From Roseiarcus sp963835955 (GTDB taxonomy: Bacteria; Pseudomonadota; Alphaproteobacteria; Rhizobiales; Beijerinckiaceae): a stretch of DNA of 64,000 nucleotides. The DNA is taken from contig CAWIHZ010000023.1 in the NCBI GenBank assembly GCA_963835955.1, positions 124,001-188,000 of the forward strand. The letters are read 5' to 3'. Made by a program: the position numbers and the translations under genes. The notes below the pieces were generated by a model, which saw nothing but the letters and a program-made list of their open reading frames with translations, was not told the DNA's origin and made no database searches. Shown here one piece after another: positions 18,651-27,909 of the stretch; position 1 is the first letter of the stretch, and each line of letters begins with the position of its first letter.

Positions 18651-18942
18651 ATGAAAAAGTACCTCACTGCCGCCGTCGCCGCGCTGGCGCTGACTTTGAG
18701 CGCGAGCGCGCGGGACGTGGATTCGCAGAATGATTGGGTGATGCTTACCCTTGGGTGGAGCAACGGTACTGGCGCTTACACGATGAACAAAGGTTTTGTT
18801 CCTGAGTTCGCAAACAAGGGTCAATGCCAAGTGGCTCTTGCTCGCGCGCTCCAGAAAGACGCTCGACTGTCGCACGCGGAAGGGAGGCGGCAACATGTAC
18901 CTCTGCACACCCTTGAGCGATTGGTCGGTGGCGGCGTTGTGA
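18651..18942 (+). CDS. Small secreted protein, probably frameshifted near its C-terminus
   Basis: The ATG at 18651, preceded by GGAGAGG, opens MKKYLTAAVAALALTLSASA, a clear signal peptide. The mature part reads SQNDWVMLTLGWSNGTGA and GFVPEFANKGQCQVA. In the original frame it runs to 18968, where the stop lies inside the loop of a strong terminator hairpin. In the +1 frame the end reads GGGNMYLCTPLSDW and stops at 18942, just before the hairpin. The second Cys and the terminator position favour the shifted reading, with the change somewhere in 18845-18890. Exported small proteins of this sort are common in Rhizobiales; I do not know the function. Confidence 0.6.
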
Positions 18943-18952
18943 AGTCGCGAAT

Positions 18953-18989
18953 GGCCGCCCACGCCTAAGGAAGGGCGTGGGCGGCCTTT
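18953..18989 (+). terminator. Rho-independent terminator after the small secreted protein
   Basis: A perfect 13-base stem, GGCCGCCCACGCC with GGCGTGGGCGGCC around an eight-base loop, is followed by TTT. It begins ten bases after the frameshift-corrected stop at 18942. Confidence 0.85.
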
Positions 18990-19187
18990 CCGAGAGGCGC
19001 GCCTATAGGCGAGGCCGCACCCGGCCCTACGGGCTTTTAATGGATGATGATGCCCATTCGACGAGCCGTCTGGGAACGAGCGGTATTTGCGCGGAACTGC
19101 CGCTCGCGATGGCAAGCGGTCAGACCGGACCGCGGGCGGTGGACGTCGCATCATGGGGGAAAGGAAACAATTGAGCCGAAATCCCGC

Positions 19188-19565
19188 TTAGTCGGAATAC
19201 TGGACGATCCGATTGTCGCCCATGTCAATTATGGCGGGACGCCCATTGACCATGGCGCGGCCATAGCCAGGTCGGCCCGGGATCGGACTTGGTTTGACGC
19301 TTTCCGGCAGCGACTGACCCGGGTCAGCGGAGCCAGGGAGCGAGACATTCGGACCGCGCTGAGCGCTATAGTCTGGCGCAGTGACAGTCGACGGGAGAGG
19401 CGCGGGGGCGGGAACCGACTGCAAGGGAGTGTAGGCCCCGCGGAGCTTGCCGGGGGCTGACGTCGGGGGGGCGTAAACCCCCTGGAGCGCTCCAGAGTCG
19501 TTCTGGGCGTAACCCGCAAATCCGGCCTCGACTAAAATGACAAGCGAAAGAACAAACCGGCGCAT
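19188..19565 (-). CDS. Small secreted protein, unknown function
   Basis: 125 residues from ATG 19565, chosen because GGAGGAGG precedes it; longer frames upstream are unsupported. MRRFVLSLVILVEAGFAGYA is a signal peptide. The mature chain is low complexity, rich in Pro, Ala and Gly, and ends NGRPAIIDMGDNRIVQYSD, similar in style to small periplasmic proteins of Rhizobiales. It is convergent with the small secreted protein at 18.65 kb. No enzyme motif is visible. Confidence 0.65.
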   Translation of the reverse strand: MRRFVLSLVILVEAGFAGYAQNDSGALQGVYAPPTSAPGKLRGAYTPLQSVPAPAPLPSTVTAPDYSAQRGPNVSLPGSADPGQSLPESVKPSPIPGRPGYGRAMVNGRPAIIDMGDNRIVQYSD

Positions 19566-20340
19566 CAAATCCTCCTCCGCAGGATCCGTTGCTTCAAAAG
19601 CGAATCTTAGCAGACATCGGCGATGAACGCGACCATCAACCAGGCGCGCGCTCCCGCGACCGACTTTCGCCGCCGCTGCGTCGTTCGCCGCTCCGGCATT
19701 CTCCAAATGGCGGCCCTATCCCGCCATCGCCGCCGACAAGGAACTTGGCGAGCCGAAGGGTCTCCCCATCTTCGGGATATACTTCAGGGAGGGCCGGCTC
19801 GCGGTCGCACGCCGAGGGACGCCAATCCGGAACGCGATGCGGCGATCGGCCGGCGCGGCGACGTTGCGCCCGATCATCGCGTTCCGCACCTCGACGGCGC
19901 AGCGCGCGGCGTCGACGGCGCGGCGAAACTCGACGGGCGCCCCATCTCCGGCGCGCCTTGCCGAGCGTCCGTCATCCAGAGCGGCTGTCATCCGCTCGTT
20001 CGTCTTCGCATGGCCGTTTTGCCCGCATACGGACGAGCGTCGCGGGAACCAATGGTGAGATTTTTTGCCGCTCGCCCGCTCATCGAAACTCGAACGCGGC
20101 CGAAATCGCCGCTCGCGCGGGCCGCGAATTTGTCGCCGGCCTGCCAATCGCTTTTTTGAAGCAATTTCTTCCGCAAAACAGAAATCTGTGTTACGGTCTC
20201 CCTCGCCATGAATGATCCGAACGATACTGCGCACCCAGACGCCTATGCCGCGACGCACGGCGGGGTCAATCACACGGCTGAACCGTTGGTTGTGGCCGCC
20301 GGAAGATCGCGACCGCATTTTTTTGCCCGGAGGCCGGCGT
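19566..20340. other. Decayed stretch without an intact gene
   Basis: Several Arg-rich frames occur on both strands but none has a ribosome site plus recognisable domain. The only identifiable content is a class III cyclase remnant at 19818-19985 on the minus strand. The segment ends at the AT-rich repeat that starts at 20341. Confidence 0.6.
19818..19985 (-). pseudogene. Remnant of a class III adenylate/guanylate cyclase
   Basis: About 56 codons read LDDGRSARRAGDGAPVEF, then AVDAARCAVEVRNAM and APADRRIAFRIGV. This aligns with the conserved cyclase core pattern (H-G-R-x-V-K-x-x-G-D-G ... V-E-F-x-S-x-V-D-A-x-R-C-A-V-E ... R-I-x-F-R-I-G-I). The usual motifs before and after are missing, there is no start, and the frame continues into unrelated sequence. 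It is a fragment, not a functional cyclase. Confidence 0.7.
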
Positions 20341-20491
20341 AGCCCCTTGAAAAGCCCCGATTCGCACGAGGAAATCCAAGCAAATCCAAATTTTTCCAAA
20401 TAAAAACTCCAATGATTTCAACGCGAGCAGATTTGGAAAAACTTGGAAAAGCTTGGAAATAATTTGGAAAAACTTGGAAACTCTTGGATTT
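20341..20491 (+). repeat. AT-rich hairpin repeat, copy A
   Basis: The lead (TTGAAAAGCCCCGATTCGC at 20347-20365) is followed by CCAAG/CCAAA units on one side and many CTTGG/TTTGG units on the other, so the arms can fold back. The 43-base lead 20347-20389 matches 39 of 43 bases of the reverse complement of 63787-63829. It stands out as A/T-rich in a GC-rich genome. No coding function is likely. Confidence 0.8.
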
Positions 20492-20554
20492 GGGTCGATT
20501 ATCACGCTTATGTGACGTAATATTTGCCGACGGGAGCGCAATGACGAAACAAGA

Positions 20555-20581
20555 CGGCCCCGCTCGTCTGAAGCGGGGCCG
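20555..20581 (-). terminator. Rho-independent terminator of the bufferin gene
   Basis: A 10-base stem (CGGCCCCGCT with AGCGGGGCCG) around a seven-base loop lies 29 bases past the minus-strand stop at 20610. On that strand it is followed by TCTTGTTT. Its presence suggests a one-gene transcript. Confidence 0.8.
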
Positions 20582-20609
20582 CAAGCGAAAAGGAGGGAAC
20601 GCTTCAAAT

Positions 20610-20891
20610 TCACATCTGGGTCAGCGAGCCATGGCCGTTCGGCGTCTTGATGCTCTCGCATGTGCCCTTGGCGACGTATTTCCAGTGGTGCGGGTCATAG
20701 TTGACGGTCGAAGTGCCGGCGCAGGTCGTGCCGGCGCCGGCGGCGCAGTCGTTCTTACCGGCGAGCGCGACGCCGTAGCATTTGTCGGCGCCCGGCTGCA
20801 TCGGAGCGGGACCCGCCTTGGCGGCGGTCGCGAGGGCCACGGCGAGCGAACCGGCGAGCGTGGCGGCGGTGATGGCGGTCTTGGCGTTCAT
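20610..20891 (-). CDS. DUF2282 family bufferin-type metallophore precursor (BufA1-like)
   Basis: 93 residues from ATG 20891, with GGAGGAA upstream. The signal peptide (AATLAGSLAVALATAAKA) is followed by a short mature chain with the family core KCYGVALAGKNDCAAGAG, TTCAGTS and WKYVAKGTCESI. It has exactly four Cys in the mature part. In described bufferins (DUF2282) Cys residues are turned into thiooxazoles by BufB (DUF692) and BufC, and the peptide is exported to the periplasm to bind copper. No DUF692 or BufC gene is adjacent, and a terminator follows directly, so this gene is solitary. The modification is therefore unproven here. Confidence 0.88.
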   Translation of the reverse strand: MNAKTAITAATLAGSLAVALATAAKAGPAPMQPGADKCYGVALAGKNDCAAGAGTTCAGTSTVNYDPHHWKYVAKGTCESIKTPNGHGSLTQM

Positions 20892-21159
20892 GGGGCAAAT
20901 TCCTCCGTCTGCACAAATAGCTATGGTCATGCGCGGCGGGACGCCGGGCTGATCGGCGGAGCCTCTCGGCCCAGCATTGAAGCGTTCGCCCCGGCGCCGC
21001 GTCGGTTACCGGCGGAACCCATCACAAAATCGTGATCGCAACAAGCGGGACGATTCCGCGACGCATTCCAGGCCATGAATGGACACATTCGAGGGCTTGA
21101 ATGCATGCGCCGGCGCCGCCAAATAGGAGGGATCCTTAGGATCAAAGGCGTCCCTTCCC

Positions 21160-21585
21160 ATGTCGTCCTCCGTCACCACCGTCTGCCCCCGCTGCTCCGC
21201 GGTCAACCGCGTCGCGACCGACCGACCCGCCGCCGAGGCGGTCTGCGGCGCCTGCAAAGCGCGGCTGTTCACGGGCGAGCCGATCACGCTGACGGCAGCG
21301 ACGTTCGACAAGCATGTCGAGCGCAACGACATGCCCGTCATCGTGGATTTCTGGGCGCCCTGGTGCGGCCCCTGCCGGGCGATGGCGCCGATCTTCGAGC
21401 GCGCGGCCAAGGAGCTCGAGCCGCGGGCCCGCTTCGCCAAGGTCAATGTCGACGAGGAGCCGGCGATCGCCGCACGCTACGGCATCCGCGGCATTCCGAC
21501 TCTGATCGTGTTCGACCGCGGCAAGCTCGCCAAGCAGCAGGCGGGTCTGGTCGACATCGACTTCCTGCGGCGGCTCGCGGGCTGA
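21160..21585 (+). CDS. trxC: Thioredoxin 2 with N-terminal zinc ribbon
   Basis: 141 residues. The N-terminal zinc ribbon has Cys9/Cys12 (CPRC) and Cys29/Cys32 (CGAC). The thioredoxin domain has the active site WCGPC with Cys69 and Cys72 and the cis-Pro motif GIRGIPTLIVF. This matches TrxC, a cytosolic disulfide reductase that supports peroxide defence. TAGGAGG lies some 30 bases before the ATG, rather far for a ribosome site. It stands alone between the bufferin gene and proS. Confidence 0.93.
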   Translation: MSSSVTTVCPRCSAVNRVATDRPAAEAVCGACKARLFTGEPITLTAATFDKHVERNDMPVIVDFWAPWCGPCRAMAPIFERAAKELEPRARFAKVNVDEEPAIAARYGIRGIPTLIVFDRGKLAKQQAGLVDIDFLRRLAG

Positions 21586-21688
21586 AGACGCTTCCGGCCG
21601 GCTTGCCCTTTTCCCGTCGCTGAGGCCATAAGGCGCTCGCGCGCGGGCGCTTCTCTCGCGTTCGATTCGGTTCTGATGAGCGTCGCCC

Positions 21689-23017
21689 ATGCGTCTTAGC
21701 CGCTATTTCCTGCCGATCCTGAAGGAAACGCCGAAAGAGGCGGAGATCGTCTCGCATCGGCTGATGCTGCGCGCCGGCATGATCCGACAGGAGGCGGCGG
21801 GGATCTACGCCTGGCTGCCGCTGGGGGTCAGGGTTCTACACAAGATCTGCGCCATCGTGCGCGAGGAGCAGAACCGCGCGGGCGCGATCGAAGTGCTGAT
21901 GCCGACGATCCAGCCGGCGGAGCTGTGGCGCGAATCCGGTCGTTACGACGATTACGGCAAGGAGATGCTGCGCATTCGCGACCGGCACGGCCGCGACATG
22001 CTGTTCGGGCCGACCAACGAGGAGATGATCACGGAAATATTCCGCGCCTCCGTTCGCTCGTATAAAGACCTGCCGCTCAACCTCTACCACATCCAGTGGA
22101 AGTTTCGCGATGAAGTCAGGCCCCGCTTCGGGGTGATGCGCAGTCGAGAATTCCTGATGAAGGACGCCTATTCGTTCGACCTCGACGAGGTTGGCGCGCG
22201 CCACTCCTACAACAGGATGTTCACCGCTTACTTGCGCACCTTCGCGCGCCTGGGCCTGACCGCGATCCCGATGCGCGCCGACACCGGCCCGATCGGCGGC
22301 GATCTTTCGCACGAATTCGTCATTCTGGCTGCAACCGGCGAAAGCGAAGTGTTCTGCCATCGCGACTATCTGGCGTTTCGGACGCCGCCCGAGGGGATTG
22401 ACTTTGACAGCGCTGAGGCGATGCAGGAGGTGTTCGACAAATGGACGTCCCTTTATGCTGCGACCTCCGAAAAGCACGATCCGGCCGCCTTCGCCGGGCT
22501 TCCGGAGCCTGCCCAGATATCCGCCCGCGGGATCGAGGTCGGCCATATTTTCTACTTCGGAACCAAATACTCACTGCCGATGAAGGCGGTCGTCAACGGA
22601 CCGGACGGCAGGGAGCATTCTGTGCATATGGGCTCTTACGGCATCGGCCCGAGCAGGCTCGCGGCGGCGCTGATCGAGGCGAACCACGACGAGGCCGGAA
22701 TCATCTGGCCGGAGGCGGTCGCGCCGTTCCGGGTCGGGCTCATCAATCTGAAAATGGGCGACGCGGCCTGCGACGGCGCCTCGGCGCACATCCACGCCTC
22801 GCTGGAAAGAGCGGGAATTGACGTTCTGTACGACGACCGCGATGAGCGGCCAGGCGCGAAGTTCGCGACCATGGACCTGATCGGCGCGCCGCGTCAGGTC
22901 ATTGTCGGCCCCAAGAGCCTCGCGGAAGGCAAGGTCGAGCTCAAGGCGCGCCGGGACGGCGAACGAGAACTCGCGAGCGTAGACGCCGCGATCGCGCTGC
23001 TGGGCGGGAGGGCGTGA
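21689..23017 (+). CDS. proS: Prolyl-tRNA synthetase, short alphaproteobacterial type
   Basis: 442 residues, matching the alphaproteobacterial ProS that lacks the YbaK-like editing insert. Class II motifs are clear: motif 1 around the opening SHRLMLRAGMIRQEAAGIYA with WLPLGVRVL, motif 2 FRDEVRPRFGVMRSREFLMKD, and motif 3 GSYGIGPSRLAAALIEAN. The C-terminal anticodon-binding domain follows (VLYDDRDERPGAKFATMDLI). It charges tRNA-Pro in the cytosol. lolC/E follows 160 bases later on the same strand. Confidence 0.96.
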   Translation: MRLSRYFLPILKETPKEAEIVSHRLMLRAGMIRQEAAGIYAWLPLGVRVLHKICAIVREEQNRAGAIEVLMPTIQPAELWRESGRYDDYGKEMLRIRDRHGRDMLFGPTNEEMITEIFRASVRSYKDLPLNLYHIQWKFRDEVRPRFGVMRSREFLMKDAYSFDLDEVGARHSYNRMFTAYLRTFARLGLTAIPMRADTGPIGGDLSHEFVILAATGESEVFCHRDYLAFRTPPEGIDFDSAEAMQEVFDKWTSLYAATSEKHDPAAFAGLPEPAQISARGIEVGHIFYFGTKYSLPMKAVVNGPDGREHSVHMGSYGIGPSRLAAALIEANHDEAGIIWPEAVAPFRVGLINLKMGDAACDGASAHIHASLERAGIDVLYDDRDERPGAKFATMDLIGAPRQVIVGPKSLAEGKVELKARRDGERELASVDAAIALLGGRA

Positions 23018-23029
23018 TGGAGCGGCTGG

Positions 23030-23137
23030 CCCTCATCCCGCCGGCTTCGCCGGCCGTATTCTTCCGCGAGCCGGAGAATAAAGCGGCGGCGGCTCCAAGC
23101 CCCTCGCCCGCGTGCCGGAGTGGGCTTGGGATGAGGG
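23030..23137. repeat. Intergenic element with 10-base terminal inverted repeats
   Basis: CCCTCATCCC at 23030-23039 and GGGATGAGGG at 23128-23137 form a perfect inverted pair. Inside lie further palindromes (GCCGGCTTCGCCGGC, and CCAAGCCC with GGGCTTGG). The layout resembles palindromic repeats common between genes in Rhizobiales. It fills nearly all of the space between proS and lolC/E. Confidence 0.65.
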
Positions 23138-23177
23138 TCGCTCGCCGCCGTATGGGCGGATGGCAAGGAGGCCCGAA

Positions 23178-24476
23178 TTGACCGCCTCCGCCGTCGAGGC
23201 GGACGCCTCCTCGAAATCTCCGTCGACGAGGGCCTTCGCGGCCTTCGAATGGATGGTGGCGTTTCGTTACCTGCGCGCCCGCAATGCCCAGCGCTCAATC
23301 TCGGTCATCGCCGGGTTTTCGTTTCTCGGCATCGTGCTCGGCGTCGCGGCCCTGATTGTCGTGATGTCGGTGATGAACGGCTTCCGGCACGATCTGATGG
23401 AGAAGATGATCGGCCTCAACGGCCACATGTTCCTGCAAGGGGTCGAGACGCCGTTGACCGATTACGCAGCGGTGACCGAGCGCGTCAGCAAGGTTCCGGG
23501 GGTCACGCTGGCCCTGCCGCTAGTCGAGGGGCAGGCCTTCGCGACCTCGCCTTACGGTTCATCCGGCGCGCTGGTGCGCGGCATCCGCGGCAAGGACCTC
23601 GAGCGCCTGCCGGGCGTCGCCGGCCATATCATCCAGGGCTCGCTCAAGGGCTTCGACCAGGGGCAGGGGGTGGCTGTCGGTGTGAAGCTCGCCGAGCACC
23701 TGAGCTTGCGGGTCGGCGACAAGGTGACGTTGATCGCGCCTCACGGGGCGGAGACGCCGTTCGGGGTCACGCCGCGCATGAAGGCCTATACCGTCGCCGC
23801 CATCTTCCAGATCGGCATGTCGACCTTTGACAACACTTTCATCTTCATGCCGCTCGCCGAGGCTCAGACCTTCTTCAATTATGAGGGCCAGGCCAATGTG
23901 ATCGAGGTCTATGTCGCGGATCCCGACAATATGGACGCGATGCGGCGCAGAATTGAACCGGCGCAGCAGCGTCCAATGATCGACACCGACTGGCGCCAGC
24001 TCAACCGGAGCTTTTTCGACGTGCTCGCGGTCGAGAGCAACGTGATGTTCGCCATTCTGGCGCTCATCATGCTGGTCGCCGCGCTCAACATCATATCGGG
24101 CCTCATCATGCTGGTGCAGGACAAGGCGCGGGCGATCGCGGTCCTACGCACGATGGGCGCGACACGCGGCGCGGTGATGCGAATCTTTCTCATTACCGGC
24201 GCCACGATCGGCGTCGTCGGCACCGGCGTCGGCCTCATCCTCGGCCTCCTGGTCGCGCACAACGTCGAGCCGATCCGCAGGGGCCTGTCATGGCTGACGG
24301 GCGCCAACCTGTTTCCATCCGAATTCTATTTCCTGTCGCAACTGCCTTCACGGGTGGAGGCGACGGACGTCATCGCGGTCGTCGGGTTGGCGCTATTCCT
24401 GTCGATCGCCGCGACGATCTACCCGTCCTGGCGCGCGGCGAGGCTCGATCCGGTCGAGGCGCTGCGATATGAATGA
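23178..24476 (+). CDS. lolC: Lipoprotein-releasing ABC transporter permease LolC/LolE family
   Basis: 432 residues from a TTG at 23178, chosen because a perfect AAGGAGG lies six bases before it; an in-frame ATG at 23160 is the alternative. Four membrane segments: one near residue 45, after FRYLRARNAQRSISVIAGFS, and three in the last third. A large periplasmic domain lies between. The motif RAIAVLRTMGATRGAVMRIF is the coupling helix that contacts LolD. The complex passes mature lipoproteins from the inner membrane to LolA. A single LolC/E gene with LolD is normal in alphaproteobacteria. The stop overlaps lolD by 8 bases. Confidence 0.92.
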   Translation: MTASAVEADASSKSPSTRAFAAFEWMVAFRYLRARNAQRSISVIAGFSFLGIVLGVAALIVVMSVMNGFRHDLMEKMIGLNGHMFLQGVETPLTDYAAVTERVSKVPGVTLALPLVEGQAFATSPYGSSGALVRGIRGKDLERLPGVAGHIIQGSLKGFDQGQGVAVGVKLAEHLSLRVGDKVTLIAPHGAETPFGVTPRMKAYTVAAIFQIGMSTFDNTFIFMPLAEAQTFFNYEGQANVIEVYVADPDNMDAMRRRIEPAQQRPMIDTDWRQLNRSFFDVLAVESNVMFAILALIMLVAALNIISGLIMLVQDKARAIAVLRTMGATRGAVMRIFLITGATIGVVGTGVGLILGLLVAHNVEPIRRGLSWLTGANLFPSEFYFLSQLPSRVEATDVIAVVGLALFLSIAATIYPSWRAARLDPVEALRYE

Positions 24477-25164
24477 CGCCGCGCGCTTTACCACGCTGGA
24501 GCTCGATCGGGTCGAGCGTCGCTATGGCGTTGGCGAAACGACGGTCGAGGTGCTGACCGGCGCGTCTCTCGCGCTCTTCTCCGGCCAATCAGTCGCGCTG
24601 ATCGCGCCGTCGGGCGCGGGCAAGTCCACGCTCTTGCATCTGGCGGGCCTGCTCGAGCGGCCGAGCGCCGGCGAGGTGATCATCGCCGGCGCGTCGACCT
24701 CGGGCATGACGGACGACGAGCGCACAGCGCTCCGGCGCACGCAAATCGGCTTCGTCTATCAATTCCATCATCTGCTGCCGGAATTCTCGGCGCTGGAGAA
24801 TCTCGTCCTGCCGCAGATGATCGCGGGACTGCCGCGGAGCGAGGCCGCGAGCCGTGCGGGTGAACTGCTCGCCTATCTGGGCCTAGGCGCCCGGCAGAGC
24901 CATCGTCCAGCCGAGCTCTCGGGCGGCGAGCAGCAGCGCGTCGCCATCGCGCGCGCAGTCGCCAACGGGCCGCGGGTGCTGCTCGCCGACGAGCCGACCG
25001 GCAATCTCGACCCCAAGACCGCCGACCTCGTGTTCGCGACTTTGACGGCGCTGGTGAAGGCGACCGGGCTCGCCGCGCTCATCGCCACCCACAACATGGA
25101 CCTCGCCGCCCGCATGGACCGGCGGGTGACGATTTGCGAGGGGAGAGTGGAGGAGATGGATTGA
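24469..25164 (+). CDS. lolD: Lipoprotein-releasing ABC transporter ATPase LolD
   Basis: 231 residues with Walker A APSGAGKSTLLHLAG at about residue 46, Q-loop VYQFHHLLPEFSALEN, signature LSGGEQQRVAIARA, Walker B LLADEPTGNLD and the H-loop IATHNMD. The FxxLLPEFSALENV-like segment is characteristic of LolD and MacB-type ATPases. It drives release of lipoproteins through the permease encoded immediately upstream, with which it shares an ATGA-type overlap. Confidence 0.95.
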   Translation: MNDAARFTTLELDRVERRYGVGETTVEVLTGASLALFSGQSVALIAPSGAGKSTLLHLAGLLERPSAGEVIIAGASTSGMTDDERTALRRTQIGFVYQFHHLLPEFSALENLVLPQMIAGLPRSEAASRAGELLAYLGLGARQSHRPAELSGGEQQRVAIARAVANGPRVLLADEPTGNLDPKTADLVFATLTALVKATGLAALIATHNMDLAARMDRRVTICEGRVEEMD

Positions 25165-25171
25165 TCCGGGT

Positions 25172-25738
25172 TTATAGCAGGAAGGGAATCAGCGCCGGTA
25201 CGCGCTCGGCGTAACGAGCGTAGGCGTCGCCGAACTGCCGGCGCATGACGGCCTCCTCGATCCTGAGCTTGCGCCAGTATGCCGCGCCCGCGAAAATGAC
25301 GGCGAGCAGGCCGCGCCACTCGCCGAGCGCCAGCGCGGTTCCGAAGAGAGCGAGGAGAATTCCCGTGTAGATGGGGTGGCGGGCCCAGCGGTAGGGACCG
25401 GCGACGATGAGTTCATGGTCGCGCTTGAGCGTGACGTCGGAGCTCCAGTTGCCCGCGAGCCGCATCCGCGCCCAGATGGCGAAGCCGACGCCGGCCAACG
25501 TCAGCGCCGCGCCGAGCTGGACGAGCCACAGGGCCAAGGGTGCGAAGCGGTCGTTCAGCGCAGCTATCGGAACATGGGGCGCCGCGAGCAGATAGACGGC
25601 GAACGCCAGCGGCAGGTAATGCGATAACCGCGAATAGACGCTCTCGCGCTCGGCGACCGCCTTGCCGCCGCGCGCCATCGCGATCCAGACTGCTATAAAG
25701 ACAAGCCACAGGACGGGGAAGAACCAGCGATAGACCAT
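25172..25738 (-). CDS. Isoprenylcysteine carboxyl methyltransferase (ICMT) family membrane protein
   Basis: 188 residues with about five hydrophobic segments. The motif ELIVAGPYRWARHPIYTG binds S-adenosylmethionine in ICMT and phospholipid methyltransferases, and EEAVMRRQFGDAYARYAERV near the C-terminus is the second conserved part. Bacterial members methylate diverse small molecules or lipids; a role in prenylcysteine methylation is unlikely in a bacterium, and the substrate is unknown. It is convergent with lolD, only seven bases away. Confidence 0.85.
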   Translation of the reverse strand: MVYRWFFPVLWLVFIAVWIAMARGGKAVAERESVYSRLSHYLPLAFAVYLLAAPHVPIAALNDRFAPLALWLVQLGAALTLAGVGFAIWARMRLAGNWSSDVTLKRDHELIVAGPYRWARHPIYTGILLALFGTALALGEWRGLLAVIFAGAAYWRKLRIEEAVMRRQFGDAYARYAERVPALIPFLL

Positions 25739-25765
25739 CCCGCCGACCCTCGATGCGGCGAGGCC

Positions 25766-26329
25766 TTAGGCCTCGAACTGCTCCACCGTCTGAACGTCCG
25801 GCAGGAAGTGCTTGAGCAGGTTTTCGATTCCGTGCCTCAGCGTCGCGGTCGAGGAGGGGCAGCCGGAGCAGGCGCCCTTCATTTTGAGATAGACGACGCC
25901 GTCGCGAAACCCCTTGAATATGATATCGCCGCCGTCGCCCGCCACCGCCGGGCGAACGCGCGTCTCGATCAATTCCTTAATCGCCTCCACCGTCTCGGCG
26001 TCTTTGGCGTCGAAGAACTCGCCGGTCGCGATCGCATCTGCGCCGCCAGTCTCGATCAGCGGCGCGCCAGAAAGGTAGAATTCCGTCACGACGCCTAGGA
26101 CGGCCGGCCTCAGGTGTTGCCATTCGCCTTCAGATTTGGTGACAGAAATGAAGTCGGAAGCGAAAAACACGCCGCCGACGCCCGGCAGCTGCATCAGCGC
26201 CCTAGCAAGCGGCGAGCGTTCGGCTTGCGCCGGGTCGCGCGCTTCGAAAGTCCCTTCGTCCATCACCACCCTTCCGGGTAGAAACTTCAACGTCGCGGGA
26301 TTGGGAGTCGCTTCGGTTTGAATGAACAT
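25766..26329 (-). CDS. NifU-domain Fe-S scaffold protein (Nfu1-like)
   Basis: 187 residues: an N-terminal Nfu domain (MFIQTEATPNPATLKFLPG, SPLARALMQLPGVGGVFF) and a C-terminal NifU domain with GDGGDIIFKGFRDGVVY and the cluster-binding CSGCPSSTATLRHGIENLL. Proteins of this type carry 4Fe-4S clusters between scaffold and apoproteins. The domain order is that of mitochondrial Nfu1, typical of alphaproteobacteria. No other Fe-S assembly gene lies nearby. Confidence 0.93.
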   Translation of the reverse strand: MFIQTEATPNPATLKFLPGRVVMDEGTFEARDPAQAERSPLARALMQLPGVGGVFFASDFISVTKSEGEWQHLRPAVLGVVTEFYLSGAPLIETGGADAIATGEFFDAKDAETVEAIKELIETRVRPAVAGDGGDIIFKGFRDGVVYLKMKGACSGCPSSTATLRHGIENLLKHFLPDVQTVEQFEA

Positions 26330-26526
26330 GGGATCTACGCCTCCGGGCCTTGTAGATAGGCGCGAAGGCGCGCCGAGGCAAGGATTTGAGTCCGGGACCG
26401 AATGTCCATCTGATTTTGGCGCAGCCTCGGCGAGAAAAGGGTGTTGGTCCTGGCGGACAGCAGCGCCTGCGATCGCTTATGGTGGCATGGCGGGCAATGA
26501 GCCGCCGGCCAAGTCATGGCGCAGTG

Positions 26527-27897
<1,371 letters not shown>

Positions 27898-27909
27898 GGG
27901 CGCGGCGTC

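Noticed and set aside
19623..20159. Plus-strand Arg-rich frames in the decayed stretch
   Set aside because: They oppose the cyclase remnant and show no domain or start signal.
20347..20495. CRISPR array in the repeated CCAAG/CTTGG segment
   Set aside because: Units are 5-9 bases, irregular and without spacers or cas genes.
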